Translations under genes and position numbers: made by a program
The notes under the pieces: generated by a model
Database searches by the model: none
What the model was told of the DNA's origin: nothing
Seen by the model: the letters and a program-made list of their open reading frames with translations, nothing else
Shown: positions 42,430 through 52,863 of the stretch, piece after piece
Position numbering within the stretch: the stretch's first letter is position 1
Layout of the letters: the number at the start of each line of letters is the position of its first letter
Source: Flavobacterium sp. SLB02
Lineage (GTDB): Bacteria; Bacteroidota; Bacteroidia; Flavobacteriales; Flavobacteriaceae
DNA length: 64,000 nucleotides
NCBI RefSeq assembly: GCF_009664855.1
Contig: NZ_CP045928.1
Span: 4,088,107 to 4,152,106 of the forward strand
Reading direction: 5' to 3'

Positions 42430-44187
42430 ATGAATGCAAGTATTGAAACAAACCCGTTATTAGAGCGATTGCCTAAACATTTAAAGCAATTTATTAAACC
42501 TCAGGATTATAGCGATTACACTCCTATAAATCAAGCGGTTTGGCGCTATGTAATGCGTAAAAACGTAGATTATTTATCGAAAGTTGCGCATAGTTCGTAT
42601 TTAGAAGGTTTGCGTAAAACGGGAATCGAAATTGATTCGATCCCCAGCATGTACGGAATGAATAGAATCCTGACTGAAATTGGATGGGCTGCAGTTGCAG
42701 TTGACGGGTTTATTCCACCCAATGCCTTTATGGAATTTCAGGCGTATAACGTTTTGGTTATTGCATCGGATATTCGTCAGTTAGAACATATTGAATACAC
42801 TCCTGCTCCGGATATTATTCATGAAGGTGCCGGCCACGCTCCAATTATTGCCAATCCTGAATATGCTGAATATTTGAGACGTTTTGGCGAAATTGGCTGC
42901 AAAGCGATTTCTTCTCACAAAGATTATCAGATGTATGAAGCGATTCGGTTGCTTTCGATTTTGAAAGAAGCTGAGGATACGCCTCAGGAAAAAATAGACC
43001 AAGCCGAAAAAGCAGTTGCTGATTTACAGAATAATATGGGTGAATTATCTGAAATGGCTCAGATTCGAAATCTGCATTGGTGGACGGTTGAATATGGCTT
43101 GATTGGAACGGTTGAAAACCCAAAAATATATGGCGCCGGATTACTTTCCTCGATTGGTGAGAGTGCCTGGTGCATGACAGATAACGTAAAGAAAATTCCT
43201 TATGATATATCAGCTGCAAATCAAAATTTTGATATTACGCAGTTGCAGCCTCAACTCTATGTAACGCCTAATTTCTCTTATTTAAGTTTAATCTTAGAAG
43301 AATTTGCAAATAAAATGGCTCTACGTACAGGAGGGCTCTCGGGGATTCAGAAATTGATTCATTCCAATGCCTTAGGAACAATTGAGTTGAGTACTGGTTT
43401 ACAAATTTCGGGTGTTTTTACCAATGTACTGGAAGACGAAGGAAAACCTGTTTACATTCAGACTACAGGAAAAACAGCTTTGTCATACCGTGAAAAAGAA
43501 TTGGTTGGTCACGGAACTTTGACGCATCCCGAAGGATTTGGAAGTCCGATTGGAAAACTAAAAGGCTTTAATTTAGCCATTGAAGATATGAGTCCGAAGG
43601 ATTTACAGGCTTATTCTATTGTTGAAAATGAAACGGTAAAACTGGAATTTGAAGGCAATATCATTGTGGAAGGTGAAATTATTACGGGATCCAGAAACCT
43701 GCACGGAGAGATTATTCTAATTAGTTTTAGAAATTGTACCGTAAGGCATGGCCAAACGATTTTGTTTCAGCCTGAATGGGGAAATTATGATATGGCGATT
43801 GGTAAAAAAGTAGTTTCTGCTTTTTCCGGCCCAGCCGATGTGAATAGTTTTGACTTGATTAATTCTGTCCCAAAAACAACCACTATAAAAGCCAAACATT
43901 CTGAACAACGTGATGATCTTGAAGTCTTGTATCAAACGGTTCGCATGATTGGAGAAAATAAAGATTCTAAAGCTGAACTAAAAGCTGTATTTGAAAAACT
44001 TCAAAAAAACCATTCTAATGATTGGTTATTGTCTGTTGAAATTGCTGAGCTTTTAAAGGATTCAAATGAAGAGCAGCTGTTACAGCAAGTATTGGTTTAT
44101 TTAGATCAATTGAAAGGGAAACGTCCTGAAGTGGCACATTTAATTGCTGGTGGTTTGGATTTGATTTTTGATAAGAAAGCTGTTTAA
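42430..44187 (+). CDS. Aromatic amino acid hydroxylase (long form)
   Basis: A 585-residue iron- and pterin-dependent hydroxylase, probably acting on phenylalanine to tyrosine. The iron ligands are visible: His131 and His136 in IIHEGAGHAPI and Glu221 in WTVEYGLIG. The catalytic domain covers about 1-330. The extra 250 residues after it (with YSIVENETVKLEFEGNIIVEGEIITGSRNL) are not a usual PAH domain, but long forms also exist in Bacillus. The pterin-recycling dehydratase gene is not nearby. Confidence 0.9.
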   Translation: MNASIETNPLLERLPKHLKQFIKPQDYSDYTPINQAVWRYVMRKNVDYLSKVAHSSYLEGLRKTGIEIDSIPSMYGMNRILTEIGWAAVAVDGFIPPNAFMEFQAYNVLVIASDIRQLEHIEYTPAPDIIHEGAGHAPIIANPEYAEYLRRFGEIGCKAISSHKDYQMYEAIRLLSILKEAEDTPQEKIDQAEKAVADLQNNMGELSEMAQIRNLHWWTVEYGLIGTVENPKIYGAGLLSSIGESAWCMTDNVKKIPYDISAANQNFDITQLQPQLYVTPNFSYLSLILEEFANKMALRTGGLSGIQKLIHSNALGTIELSTGLQISGVFTNVLEDEGKPVYIQTTGKTALSYREKELVGHGTLTHPEGFGSPIGKLKGFNLAIEDMSPKDLQAYSIVENETVKLEFEGNIIVEGEIITGSRNLHGEIILISFRNCTVRHGQTILFQPEWGNYDMAIGKKVVSAFSGPADVNSFDLINSVPKTTTIKAKHSEQRDDLEVLYQTVRMIGENKDSKAELKAVFEKLQKNHSNDWLLSVEIAELLKDSNEEQLLQQVLVYLDQLKGKRPEVAHLIAGGLDLIFDKKAV

Positions 44188-44388
44188 TTTGTTACCCGAG
44201 GATCTGCTTGCCTGTTGGCTAGCGTTTAGGTTAGAGATTTAACCGATCAACAAAGATTTTATTTTAATCTCGGAAAATTTGTCACTTTCGATCGAAGGGA
44301 GAAATCACAGTGGTAAATCGAAAAAGATTAAAGAGTTTCTTTGTGGAGTTTCTACTGCAAAAAAACGTTGAACCCTTAAACCCTTGCG

Positions 44389-45018
44389 CTACAACTTTAA
44401 GTCCTCATTAAAATCCTTATCAGATTCTATTGTCTTTCCTTCGTATTGTAATTTCCAGCCCATTGAATTGGTTAGAATTAAAATCTTAGATAATTCACTG
44501 ATTAATCTGTTTTGAGCATTGGTTTTTAAAGTTGATTTTTCGATTTTCTTGGCCAGATTTGCTTTTACAGATTTGTTTATCTTATTGTAATCATCTCCCG
44601 TAAATGGATTGAGTTTACTTTGTTCGACATCATAAAACTGGATATCGGGATTGATGGTTATTTCTTCTTTTGGGATATTGAGAATGGTGATGGTTTTGTT
44701 TTTTTCGTCGATATCATATTTCATCTTGTGCAAATCGTAGGCAACAGTAACATTTGCATTTACAACAACAAGAGCTTTCTTTTCAAAAGAAACCATATCC
44801 ATCAAATACTTTTGTTGGTTTTTATAGGTGATAACTTCTGAGAAATGTCCTTCGGTCACTACCAGTTTACCAACATTAAGGATTTGTTGCTGAATGAGAT
44901 TGGTGTTATAATCGATTGTAGAATCGTCGTCTTTTTTGAACTCACAATACTTGAAAGCCAGAACCACTACAAGTACCAGCACAGCTAAAACTATTATTCT
45001 CTTTATTAAATTTTGCAT
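44389..45018 (-). CDS. DUF4230-type membrane-anchored protein
   Basis: A 209-residue protein with one amino-terminal span (about 7-25) and a mostly beta extracellular or periplasmic domain (VGKLVVTEGHFSEVITYKNQ, then KMKYDIDEKNKTITILNIPKEEI). This matches the DUF4230 pattern as I remember it; function unknown. It is followed in the convergent direction by the hydroxylase gene. Confidence 0.78.
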   Translation of the reverse strand: MQNLIKRIIVLAVLVLVVVLAFKYCEFKKDDDSTIDYNTNLIQQQILNVGKLVVTEGHFSEVITYKNQQKYLMDMVSFEKKALVVVNANVTVAYDLHKMKYDIDEKNKTITILNIPKEEITINPDIQFYDVEQSKLNPFTGDDYNKINKSVKANLAKKIEKSTLKTNAQNRLISELSKILILTNSMGWKLQYEGKTIESDKDFNEDLKL

Positions 45019-45090
45019 TCTATTTTTTTATTAGACCAATTTACTTCTTTTTTTAAGAGCTGAAAAGTTTTTTTGTTACGAAGTTTTTTC

Positions 45091-45228
45091 GCCACTAATT
45101 TGCACTAATTAGTAGTTTGCGCATTATAATCAATTTCATGAATTAAAATCTTAAAAATTCAATTTTAAAATTGGTGCTCATTGGTGAACCGAGCCATAGC
45201 GAACTGGCAAAGCAAATTCGTGGCAAAC
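45091..45228. repeat. Degenerate GCCACnAATTnnCACnAATT tract
   Basis: GCCACTAATTTGCACTAATT at 45091-45110 and AATTCGTGGCAAACC at 45214-45228 are phrases of a degenerate family also found at 37451-37478, 53838-53866 and 57718-57750. I see no coding or RNA fold. Confidence 0.5.
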
Positions 45229-45233
45229 CTTCT

Positions 45234-47552
45234 TTAGAATGGATAACCAATCGCGATATTTAAAATCAGGTTGTCTTTTCTCCACGGTCCGCTTCCGAAA
45301 TTAATATCATCGATTACCCAGCGCTGTCCATCCGGAAGGGCTGGATTTCTAAGAGGGAAAGCCAAATCGGTTCTTAAAACCAAGAACGACAAGTCGAAAC
45401 GTAAACCTGCACCAGCACCTATTGCAATTTGTTTCATAAAATCTTTTGAGATTTCGGCTCCGGGTTTATCAGGATCGGCGTGTAAAAGCCAAATATTTCC
45501 CGCATCTATAAACACCGCTCCTCTTACAATACTAAAGAGCTTTGCTCTGTATTCTGTATTAAATTCCAGTTTTAAATCTGCTGATTGATCTGGTGTATAA
45601 TTGTTGTTTACTGTTGGAGGAATCACATAACTTCCCGGCCCTAAAGTTCTGGCTCTAAAAGCTCTAATACTATTGGTTCCTCCTACTACAAATTGTTTCG
45701 ATGTTGGCAGCGTTCTTGAATTTCCGTAAGCCAATCCTGCTCCTACAATTAATCTGCTGGCCAATTCGCTTTCTTTCCCCAGTTTTAAATAATGCCTGAA
45801 ATCTGATTTGATTTTTACATATTGGCTAAAGGGAACGTCAAATATGGTCTTTACATCGTCTTTTTTATAATTGGCACCTGTAACCAATCCTGTAATATTT
45901 CCGGCCAAATCTAATTCACCATTAAAATAGAAGGTATTTTTTCGGCGTTTCTGCATCGTATTGGTAAAAGTATAACTGTAAGTAGGTCCAAAAATAAGCT
46001 GTTTTTCAATTACTTTCCCCAGCGCAGGATCCTGTTGTATATCTTCTAAATATTCTGGGGTAACATGATTGGGACTTACGTAGGTTACATCTATTACATT
46101 TAGCTGGTGTTCTTTCCTTATGTTTTCTTTCCACAAATATCCAAAAGAGGCATTAAAGGAATTAAGGGCATACAACTGTGTTCTTTTTTGATACTCATAT
46201 CGCAAAGCTACTTTGGTTCTTGGCACATACTCGCTGTTCCCTTCGATATTAAACGGCGTAACAAATCTAGGCCAGGTTAAACTTGTTTCTGCTCCCAGTT
46301 TATAAATGTTCTTTCCTTTGTTTACACCTCCAAGCTGGAAATCAGCACCGCCAAAAACAGACACGGTAAATAGTTCTGCGCCTTTAAGTAAATTTCGGTT
46401 ATTCCAATTTACATTAAGTTCTGTTCCGGTATAACTGGCTGAATTTGTTTTTCCCAGAACCTCAACGCGAATAAACTTTTTAGGCAAAAGTGTTAGATAG
46501 TAATAGGAATCTAAAGTCTTTGGAATACTATCCGAGGGTTTAAATTCATTTTTTACAAAACTAAAAGTTCCCAGATTCACAAAACGATTTAAGGTTAAAT
46601 TATGGTCTTTTCTGTTATACAAATCTCCTTTTTTAAAATAGATCGTTCGATCGTAAACTCTTGGTTTAAAAGTCTCTGTTGTATCTATAATCGTGAAATC
46701 TTTGTATTGCGTTATATTTTTTTTCCTGTAAACGGCACTATCATTCGAAAGAGAATAATTAGGGTAAACAAAAATTCTATTAATCTTATAGGCCGTAAGT
46801 GCTTTTGGCGGCGTATCTGGTTTTATTACCAGCCTGATTTTTACTTCATGATCGCCTTTACTGCTGTCTACCTGAGCCAAAAGATAATCTGGGTTAAAGT
46901 AAAAATACCCTTTCTCTTTAAGCCTTGCATCGATTCGTTCTCTTTCGGCTTTTATAATATCCAGATCATACGGTTTTCCTACTTTCAATAAACTTCTTCG
47001 GCTTGATCTTCCAATGATTCTGGACATGGCCAGGGAATCATCAGGAAAAGTTACGCTTTTAATGATATATTGTTTTTTGGGTATAACGGTATATTCTGCC
47101 GTAACTCTTTTATTTCGAACGGTAGAATCAGCGCTGACACGGGTTTTAAAATAACCTCTGTTTTCGGTAAAATTTCTCAGAACAGAAGCATTATAATCTA
47201 AATCGACCTTGCTGAAAAGAACCGGCGCCTCTCCTACTTTATTACGAAGCCAATATCTGGTTCCTTTTTGTTTTTTAGGTTCGCCGGCCAGATTATAAAT
47301 CCATAATTTGGGACGTAATCCCAAAATTTGTTTGTTGGGTTTTGGACGCAATAAAGCTTCTAATTCTGTTTCGAGTGCTTTTCTTTCTTTTTTCTTTATT
47401 AAAGAATCTTTCACTCTTACAGAAGCTCCTGTGTAAAGCAAATCGCCTTCCGGCAGGTATTTAGTATTACTGCAGCCTAAAACAAAAAACAGGCAAAACA
47501 GTACAAAATACTTTATATACCAATTTTCTATATGTTTATGTTTTTTGTTCAT
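45234..47552 (-). CDS. tamL: TamL: BamA/TamA-like outer-membrane lipoprotein
   Basis: A 772-residue outer-membrane protein of the Omp85 family. A lipobox (VLGC, Cys27) replaces the usual signal peptide; POTRA-type repeats occupy about 40-400 and a beta-barrel domain about 420-772 with FVVGGTNSIRAFRARTLGPGSY near 640, ending LILNIAIGYPF. In Bacteroidota, TamL is the partner of TamB and helps transport lipids or insert proteins. The start overlaps the end of tamB by 17 bases. Confidence 0.9.
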   Translation of the reverse strand: MNKKHKHIENWYIKYFVLFCLFFVLGCSNTKYLPEGDLLYTGASVRVKDSLIKKKERKALETELEALLRPKPNKQILGLRPKLWIYNLAGEPKKQKGTRYWLRNKVGEAPVLFSKVDLDYNASVLRNFTENRGYFKTRVSADSTVRNKRVTAEYTVIPKKQYIIKSVTFPDDSLAMSRIIGRSSRRSLLKVGKPYDLDIIKAERERIDARLKEKGYFYFNPDYLLAQVDSSKGDHEVKIRLVIKPDTPPKALTAYKINRIFVYPNYSLSNDSAVYRKKNITQYKDFTIIDTTETFKPRVYDRTIYFKKGDLYNRKDHNLTLNRFVNLGTFSFVKNEFKPSDSIPKTLDSYYYLTLLPKKFIRVEVLGKTNSASYTGTELNVNWNNRNLLKGAELFTVSVFGGADFQLGGVNKGKNIYKLGAETSLTWPRFVTPFNIEGNSEYVPRTKVALRYEYQKRTQLYALNSFNASFGYLWKENIRKEHQLNVIDVTYVSPNHVTPEYLEDIQQDPALGKVIEKQLIFGPTYSYTFTNTMQKRRKNTFYFNGELDLAGNITGLVTGANYKKDDVKTIFDVPFSQYVKIKSDFRHYLKLGKESELASRLIVGAGLAYGNSRTLPTSKQFVVGGTNSIRAFRARTLGPGSYVIPPTVNNNYTPDQSADLKLEFNTEYRAKLFSIVRGAVFIDAGNIWLLHADPDKPGAEISKDFMKQIAIGAGAGLRFDLSFLVLRTDLAFPLRNPALPDGQRWVIDDINFGSGPWRKDNLILNIAIGYPF

Positions 47553-50500
47553 TACCTTGAATTTGATTCTCTTTTAATTCTTTTTCTTCCTTCTCTTTTT
47601 GCTTTATTTTTTCTTTGCGGATTTTTTCTTCTTTTATCATTTGCTTTTCTTCTTCTGAACGATGAAAAAGCTCTCTGAATTTATTGTAACTCATTGTAAT
47701 GATAAAAGCAACACCCGTTTCTACAACCTGACCTTCAACTGCTACCTGATATTGATTTTTTCTGTAAGCACGAACCATATAACGGCCATCTTTTGTAAGC
47801 TGATAATCCAAGGCTACGTCTCCGGCAATATTGGTGCTTTCTTCATTGGCACGCTCCGCTCCTTCAACACCAAAACTGCTTCCTACCGTTACTTTCAATC
47901 TGTCATCGAGCAGTTTTTTAGAAACCGCAACATTCAAATCGGTTCTGTTTTGCATGGTTCCAGAAGTGTAATCTTCTGTAGATTCTAAATCAAAATTGAC
48001 TTCAAATCCGGTAATTAGTTCTCCGGCAAGATTATTTAATTGCTGCGAAAGAATCTTACTCACACTTTGTCTGGCCAAAGATTCTGCATTTGTACCGCCG
48101 CTTTCACTGGCAAATGGATTCTCGCCTACAAATCGGTTTAGTAATAAAAGGGCAAAAACCTGTTTATTTAATTCGGCAGGATCTTGTTCTAATTGTTTTA
48201 GTTTAGTCTGCGTTAAGGTCACCACATCGGAAGAAACATTATAATTGCCATCAGGAAGTACGATACCAAAAGAGATATCAGGTTTCATTAATTCTCCGTT
48301 CATTTTCAATAAAGTCTGAAACGGAAGCTTTTGTTTGTATCTATTTCTTATGGCCTGATCATCGTTTCCAAGCTGGTTGCCTAATAAATCAATTGGCGCA
48401 GCATTTACTTTATAAATTGCCGTAATATTTAAATTTGCCATTGTCGGTTCGCCATTCCAGGTAATATAACTTCCTTTCTGGATATCAAATTTTCTTTTGA
48501 TTCCGTTAAAATTCATTTCATAAGCCCCGTCTGAAAACTCATATTTGCCAGTCAAAGTAGTTTTTCCTGATTTATCTATTCCTCCAACTAACTCTGCTTC
48601 TCCTTTTAATTTTAAATAATCCCCGTTTGCTTTGTCGATAAGCAAAGTCAATTCTGCTTCTTTATCAATCGAAATGGCCACATTTACATCCATTCCTTTT
48701 ACTTCAGACTGATCGAGTTTATTCTGTAAATCAACGGTCTGTTTCAAATACATACTATCTTCGTTGACAAACTCTACAATTCCTTCACGATCTGCAATTG
48801 AAGGATCTGACTGCGGCATTACCACCGTAAAATTGGTTTCTTTATTAATTTTTATCGTTCCGTCAATAACCGGGCTATCAAGATTTCCTTTAATATTTAG
48901 TTTTGTGTCTAAAAACATATCGCCATAAAACAAATCATTATCGGCTTCTTTAGAATGTATGGCTCTAAAATCGTCTGCCGTAACCACCAGACCAAAGTTA
49001 TATGCTTTGAAATCCGGAGACTGAATGGTTCCATCTACAGATAATTCGTTGTCATTTTCGTCGTGGAGCGTGAACTTATCAAAAGTGATTACATCATTAT
49101 TAAAGGTGATTTTTTCCTTATCTGTTTTAAAAAATGAATTGAGTTGTGTGATTCTAAATCCTGTATCATTAAAACTTAATTCGCCCGAAACTTTTGGACT
49201 TGATGCCTTGCCTACAATCTTGAAATTTCCTGATAAATACCCCGTTCCATCGGTAAGGTTGCCCATTGTAAATCCCTGGATACTTTTGATATACAACTTA
49301 TTCAAATCTAAATCAAAATCAAGATTTCCATCGTCTATTTTATAATTTCCCGTCAGGTTCACTTCGTTTCCTTCCCCGGTCAATGCTAGATTTGCACTGA
49401 GTAAATTATCGGTTTTATTATCTACTTTTATGGCAATATCCCCAACCGGTTCACCTTTAAAAGCAAATTGATCTATTTTTAAGTCTGATGTAAAAGTGGG
49501 TTTGGTCATTACATTTTCGACAACCGCATTACCGTTAATCAAACCTTGCATCAAGATTTCGTCTTTTTTAACCATGTTCATAATGGTCTCGATCTTGAAG
49601 TTTACAAAATCGACTTGCAATGGCGCATTATCCTTTTCTCCTTTAGATTGTATTTTTAATTCATTACCTGAATTGGCCAGATAAAATTTATTGATGTACA
49701 ATCTTTTTGCTCCAAACTCAATTACATTTTCAGGATCAATAGTCCATTTATCATAATTTAGTATAAAGTTTTCAGCATCGATTTTAAAGATGTTTTTAGA
49801 ATCCTCTGTTTTAAATTCTCCGGCAATAAAATATTGTTGTTTGTCTTTTACATCTTTCACTTCAAGTGCATATGTCAAAAGATTATTCTCCACTTTTCCC
49901 GATAAACTCGTAAAGGGAATTTTTAAAGATCCGCTTTCGATTGTTGCTACAGAAACCGAATATTCTAAAGCATTTTCTTTGGCTTCGATATTTATTTTCC
50001 CGTCAGAAATGGTATTATCGCCATACACAATTCTTGGGATTGTTCCTTTTATTTCTAATGAATCTGTTACGTTATTGTATTTTCCGGTAATGTTAACAGG
50101 TTCTAAACCGGTTAATTTGGGAACCAGTTTAAAAAGTATCGGGTCATTATCGATCTTTAACTTAAAGGTCAAACGTTGCTCGTCTGCCTCGCCATTTACT
50201 TTTGGATTTTTTAAATCGATATATTTTGACAATGATTTTTTTATCGCGGCAGTTAATGTTGTCAGTTTATATTTTCCGTCAACTTCGGCCTTTAAAAACT
50301 GAGATGAAATTTTGATATTATTTCGGTTATTATCCGCAAAAGCAATTATGCGAACAGAATCCAGAACGATTGGTTCTGCAGCCTGCAAAACCTGAATGTT
50401 GGAAAGAAACACTTTTCCGTTTAAAAAATCAGGATTACTATTGGCAATATCAGCATCTACATTACCTCGCAATTTCATTGGTCCGGCATGAAGATTCAGT

Positions 50501-52626
50501 TTTTCTAAATCGGCAATATCAAGGTTTAATTTTAATTTTACTGAAGGATACTTCTCTTGTGTATTTCCGCTCGCAACCAAGTCAAAATTCAAATTTGGAT
50601 CTTTCATTTCGGATTTTACGTCGAATGAACCCTTTGCGATATTTCCTTTTAATGCTAAATCTTTATAAGTATATCGATTAAAAACTGCTTTCTGTACCAG
50701 TCCATCAAATTGAGCACGAGCCGTTTTTGGGTCTAAGCCATTTCCTTTTACTTTCGCTTTAAGGGTAATTTTTCCAATCGAATCGTTTTTGATCAATCTC
50801 CCCAAATCAAAATCTAACAGATAAACCGTTGCATCGTATTTCTCTTTTTTCTTAACGCGCTGATCAAATAAACCATCCACTTTTGCATTTCCAAAACTAC
50901 TGTTTAAAGCCAGATTGGTTTTGAAATTCTGAACTGAACCTTTAAATTTTCCCTGCAAATTCAATTGAGAAGGCAACTGAATATTCTTTGGAATTGTTCC
51001 TGTTGGTACAAACGAATATATATCTTTAGAAGTGCTTGAAACTTTCTTAATATCCAGATCGTAATACGCTTTTTGAGCATCCGGCAATCCTTTTATTTTC
51101 CCCGAAAGGGAAACTTTTGTAGTTCCTATTCCGCTCATTTCGAATTGCGGAATCCTTAGATCTTTTATTTTTCCGCTCAAGCGTGTATTCAGATACAAAA
51201 TTGCATTTGGGTTACTCTTAAACGGATTTGTTTTTTGTAAATCCGGAACAAATAATAAAATATCTTTAAAACCAATTTTCGACTGATTTAGATTTGCCTC
51301 TATAGAAAGGTTTCCTAAATCTTTAGAAATTGATGCAATCGAATTGTACCCCACTTTGACTTTATTTTGAAGTAAAGTTTGAGGTGTTTTTAAATACAAA
51401 TCATTCAGATACGCATTTTTAGGCCCGTAAAAGAAATCAGTTTTTAAAGACTGAATTTGTAATCCGCTTTTATCGTTTGCACTTAAAGCTTTTATATTTC
51501 CTGAAATGGTATCGTTTCCGTAGTATAATTTTTCTGCTTTAAAATTCAGTTTATCCAAATCTAAATGACTGTAATCAATTCCTTTTACAACCGGTTTGGA
51601 TTGCATATCATCAAATTTGAAAGCAACATCCTGTATGTCGATATCATTTAGTTTTACTTTCCAACCTGCTTGTTTAATGGCAGTTGAATCTAAATCGGGC
51701 GTTTTTATTTGTTTGTCTTTTGTACCTAATCTCAGGTTTCCTTTTAGATTTTTTAGTTCGAAAGTATCGAAATCTAAAAGCTGATTATTCAAATCTATTT
51801 TGTTTACCGATAAATCAAGATTACCCAGTTTTATCCCTGAATCTAATTTGGAGTCTTTATTGTCATAGGCAATATCAATTTTCGATAAACTGATTTTGCC
51901 TAATTTTAAATTAAAATCTTTTCTTTTCGAGATGGTATCAACGGTTTCTACCGAAACTTCGGCAATTTTTTCCACTGCATCTTGATCTAAAACCAATTTT
52001 AATCCGTCTAATTTAATGTTCGGAATATCAAAATTCATTTTATCCAAATCGAATTCTTTGAATTTTGTATCAAAATGGGTTAGATTCACTTTGACATCAT
52101 TCTTGGAAAAATCATCTTTAAAACTGAATTTCACATTATCCAGATTCACCTTTACAACCGAAATTTTAAAAGACTTACTATCCGGATCCTCCACCTTTGG
52201 TTCTTTTGATTCGAAAGCTTTAATAATATAATCAAAATTGAAAACGCCGTCTTTATTTCTGGAGATATTGGCCGTAACGTTTTCAAGTGAAACCGAATTG
52301 ATTTCGAGTTCACTGCTTACGAGTTTAAAAAGATCAACATCGACTTGTAATCTTTTACCTGCCAGTAAAGTATCTTTTTTTTGGTCTTCGAAATAAAAAC
52401 CTTCCAAAACTATATCTTTTGGGAATTTAATCGAAATATGATCTAATGAAACTTTGGTTTTAATCTTATTATGAAGATAGGTAATTGCTTTGTCCTTCGC
52501 ATAATTTTGAATAGAAGGAACCTGAATTAAAACAATTAAAAGTAATAAAAGTGCAATGATAGAAACCACGCACCAAAGAAGTATACGTAGTGTTTTTTTA
52601 AGAAAATGAATGGGTTTCTTATTCAT
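47536..52626 (-). CDS. tamB: TamB: inner-membrane AsmA-like bridge protein
   Basis: A 1696-residue protein with a single amino-terminal span (about 10-32), a long series of beta-strand-rich AsmA/TamB repeats and the typical carboxy-terminal TamB domain at about 1300-1620 (GKTTLTGKYEFSDGAYEMNFNGIKRKF, later LNLAGELITGFEVNFDLE). A charged Lys/Glu-rich tail follows. TamB proteins form a hydrophobic groove across the periplasm for lipid transport or barrel assembly. It precedes and overlaps tamL by 17 bases. Confidence 0.93.
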   Translation of the reverse strand: MNKKPIHFLKKTLRILLWCVVSIIALLLLLIVLIQVPSIQNYAKDKAITYLHNKIKTKVSLDHISIKFPKDIVLEGFYFEDQKKDTLLAGKRLQVDVDLFKLVSSELEINSVSLENVTANISRNKDGVFNFDYIIKAFESKEPKVEDPDSKSFKISVVKVNLDNVKFSFKDDFSKNDVKVNLTHFDTKFKEFDLDKMNFDIPNIKLDGLKLVLDQDAVEKIAEVSVETVDTISKRKDFNLKLGKISLSKIDIAYDNKDSKLDSGIKLGNLDLSVNKIDLNNQLLDFDTFELKNLKGNLRLGTKDKQIKTPDLDSTAIKQAGWKVKLNDIDIQDVAFKFDDMQSKPVVKGIDYSHLDLDKLNFKAEKLYYGNDTISGNIKALSANDKSGLQIQSLKTDFFYGPKNAYLNDLYLKTPQTLLQNKVKVGYNSIASISKDLGNLSIEANLNQSKIGFKDILLFVPDLQKTNPFKSNPNAILYLNTRLSGKIKDLRIPQFEMSGIGTTKVSLSGKIKGLPDAQKAYYDLDIKKVSSTSKDIYSFVPTGTIPKNIQLPSQLNLQGKFKGSVQNFKTNLALNSSFGNAKVDGLFDQRVKKKEKYDATVYLLDFDLGRLIKNDSIGKITLKAKVKGNGLDPKTARAQFDGLVQKAVFNRYTYKDLALKGNIAKGSFDVKSEMKDPNLNFDLVASGNTQEKYPSVKLKLNLDIADLEKLNLHAGPMKLRGNVDADIANSNPDFLNGKVFLSNIQVLQAAEPIVLDSVRIIAFADNNRNNIKISSQFLKAEVDGKYKLTTLTAAIKKSLSKYIDLKNPKVNGEADEQRLTFKLKIDNDPILFKLVPKLTGLEPVNITGKYNNVTDSLEIKGTIPRIVYGDNTISDGKINIEAKENALEYSVSVATIESGSLKIPFTSLSGKVENNLLTYALEVKDVKDKQQYFIAGEFKTEDSKNIFKIDAENFILNYDKWTIDPENVIEFGAKRLYINKFYLANSGNELKIQSKGEKDNAPLQVDFVNFKIETIMNMVKKDEILMQGLINGNAVVENVMTKPTFTSDLKIDQFAFKGEPVGDIAIKVDNKTDNLLSANLALTGEGNEVNLTGNYKIDDGNLDFDLDLNKLYIKSIQGFTMGNLTDGTGYLSGNFKIVGKASSPKVSGELSFNDTGFRITQLNSFFKTDKEKITFNNDVITFDKFTLHDENDNELSVDGTIQSPDFKAYNFGLVVTADDFRAIHSKEADNDLFYGDMFLDTKLNIKGNLDSPVIDGTIKINKETNFTVVMPQSDPSIADREGIVEFVNEDSMYLKQTVDLQNKLDQSEVKGMDVNVAISIDKEAELTLLIDKANGDYLKLKGEAELVGGIDKSGKTTLTGKYEFSDGAYEMNFNGIKRKFDIQKGSYITWNGEPTMANLNITAIYKVNAAPIDLLGNQLGNDDQAIRNRYKQKLPFQTLLKMNGELMKPDISFGIVLPDGNYNVSSDVVTLTQTKLKQLEQDPAELNKQVFALLLLNRFVGENPFASESGGTNAESLARQSVSKILSQQLNNLAGELITGFEVNFDLESTEDYTSGTMQNRTDLNVAVSKKLLDDRLKVTVGSSFGVEGAERANEESTNIAGDVALDYQLTKDGRYMVRAYRKNQYQVAVEGQVVETGVAFIITMSYNKFRELFHRSEEEKQMIKEEKIRKEKIKQKEKEEKELKENQIQGNEQKT

Positions 52627-52789
52627 ACGTCAATAAAACACGATTAGATTAAAGTTGCGTTGTTATAAGGCTGTACTTACACAGTCTACAAAATTGAGAA
52701 TTTTAAACTTTAACAATTTACATAATTACACGCAATTATTCTAGAATTTTACGCACAAATAATTATTTTCTTACTTTTAATTTGCCGCG

Positions 52790-52815
52790 AAGGCACCAAG
52801 ACACTAAGTTTTTTG
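52790..52815. repeat. Degenerate GGCACCAAGACACTAAG tract
   Basis: CCGCGAAGGCACCAAGACACTAAG is a phrase common in flavobacterial intergenic DNA; here it sits in the gap between GSCFA and tamB. Confidence 0.4.
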
Positions 52816-52863
52816 ATTGGAAAACCCTTCATTAAATAATGGAATTGAAATACTTATATTAAA

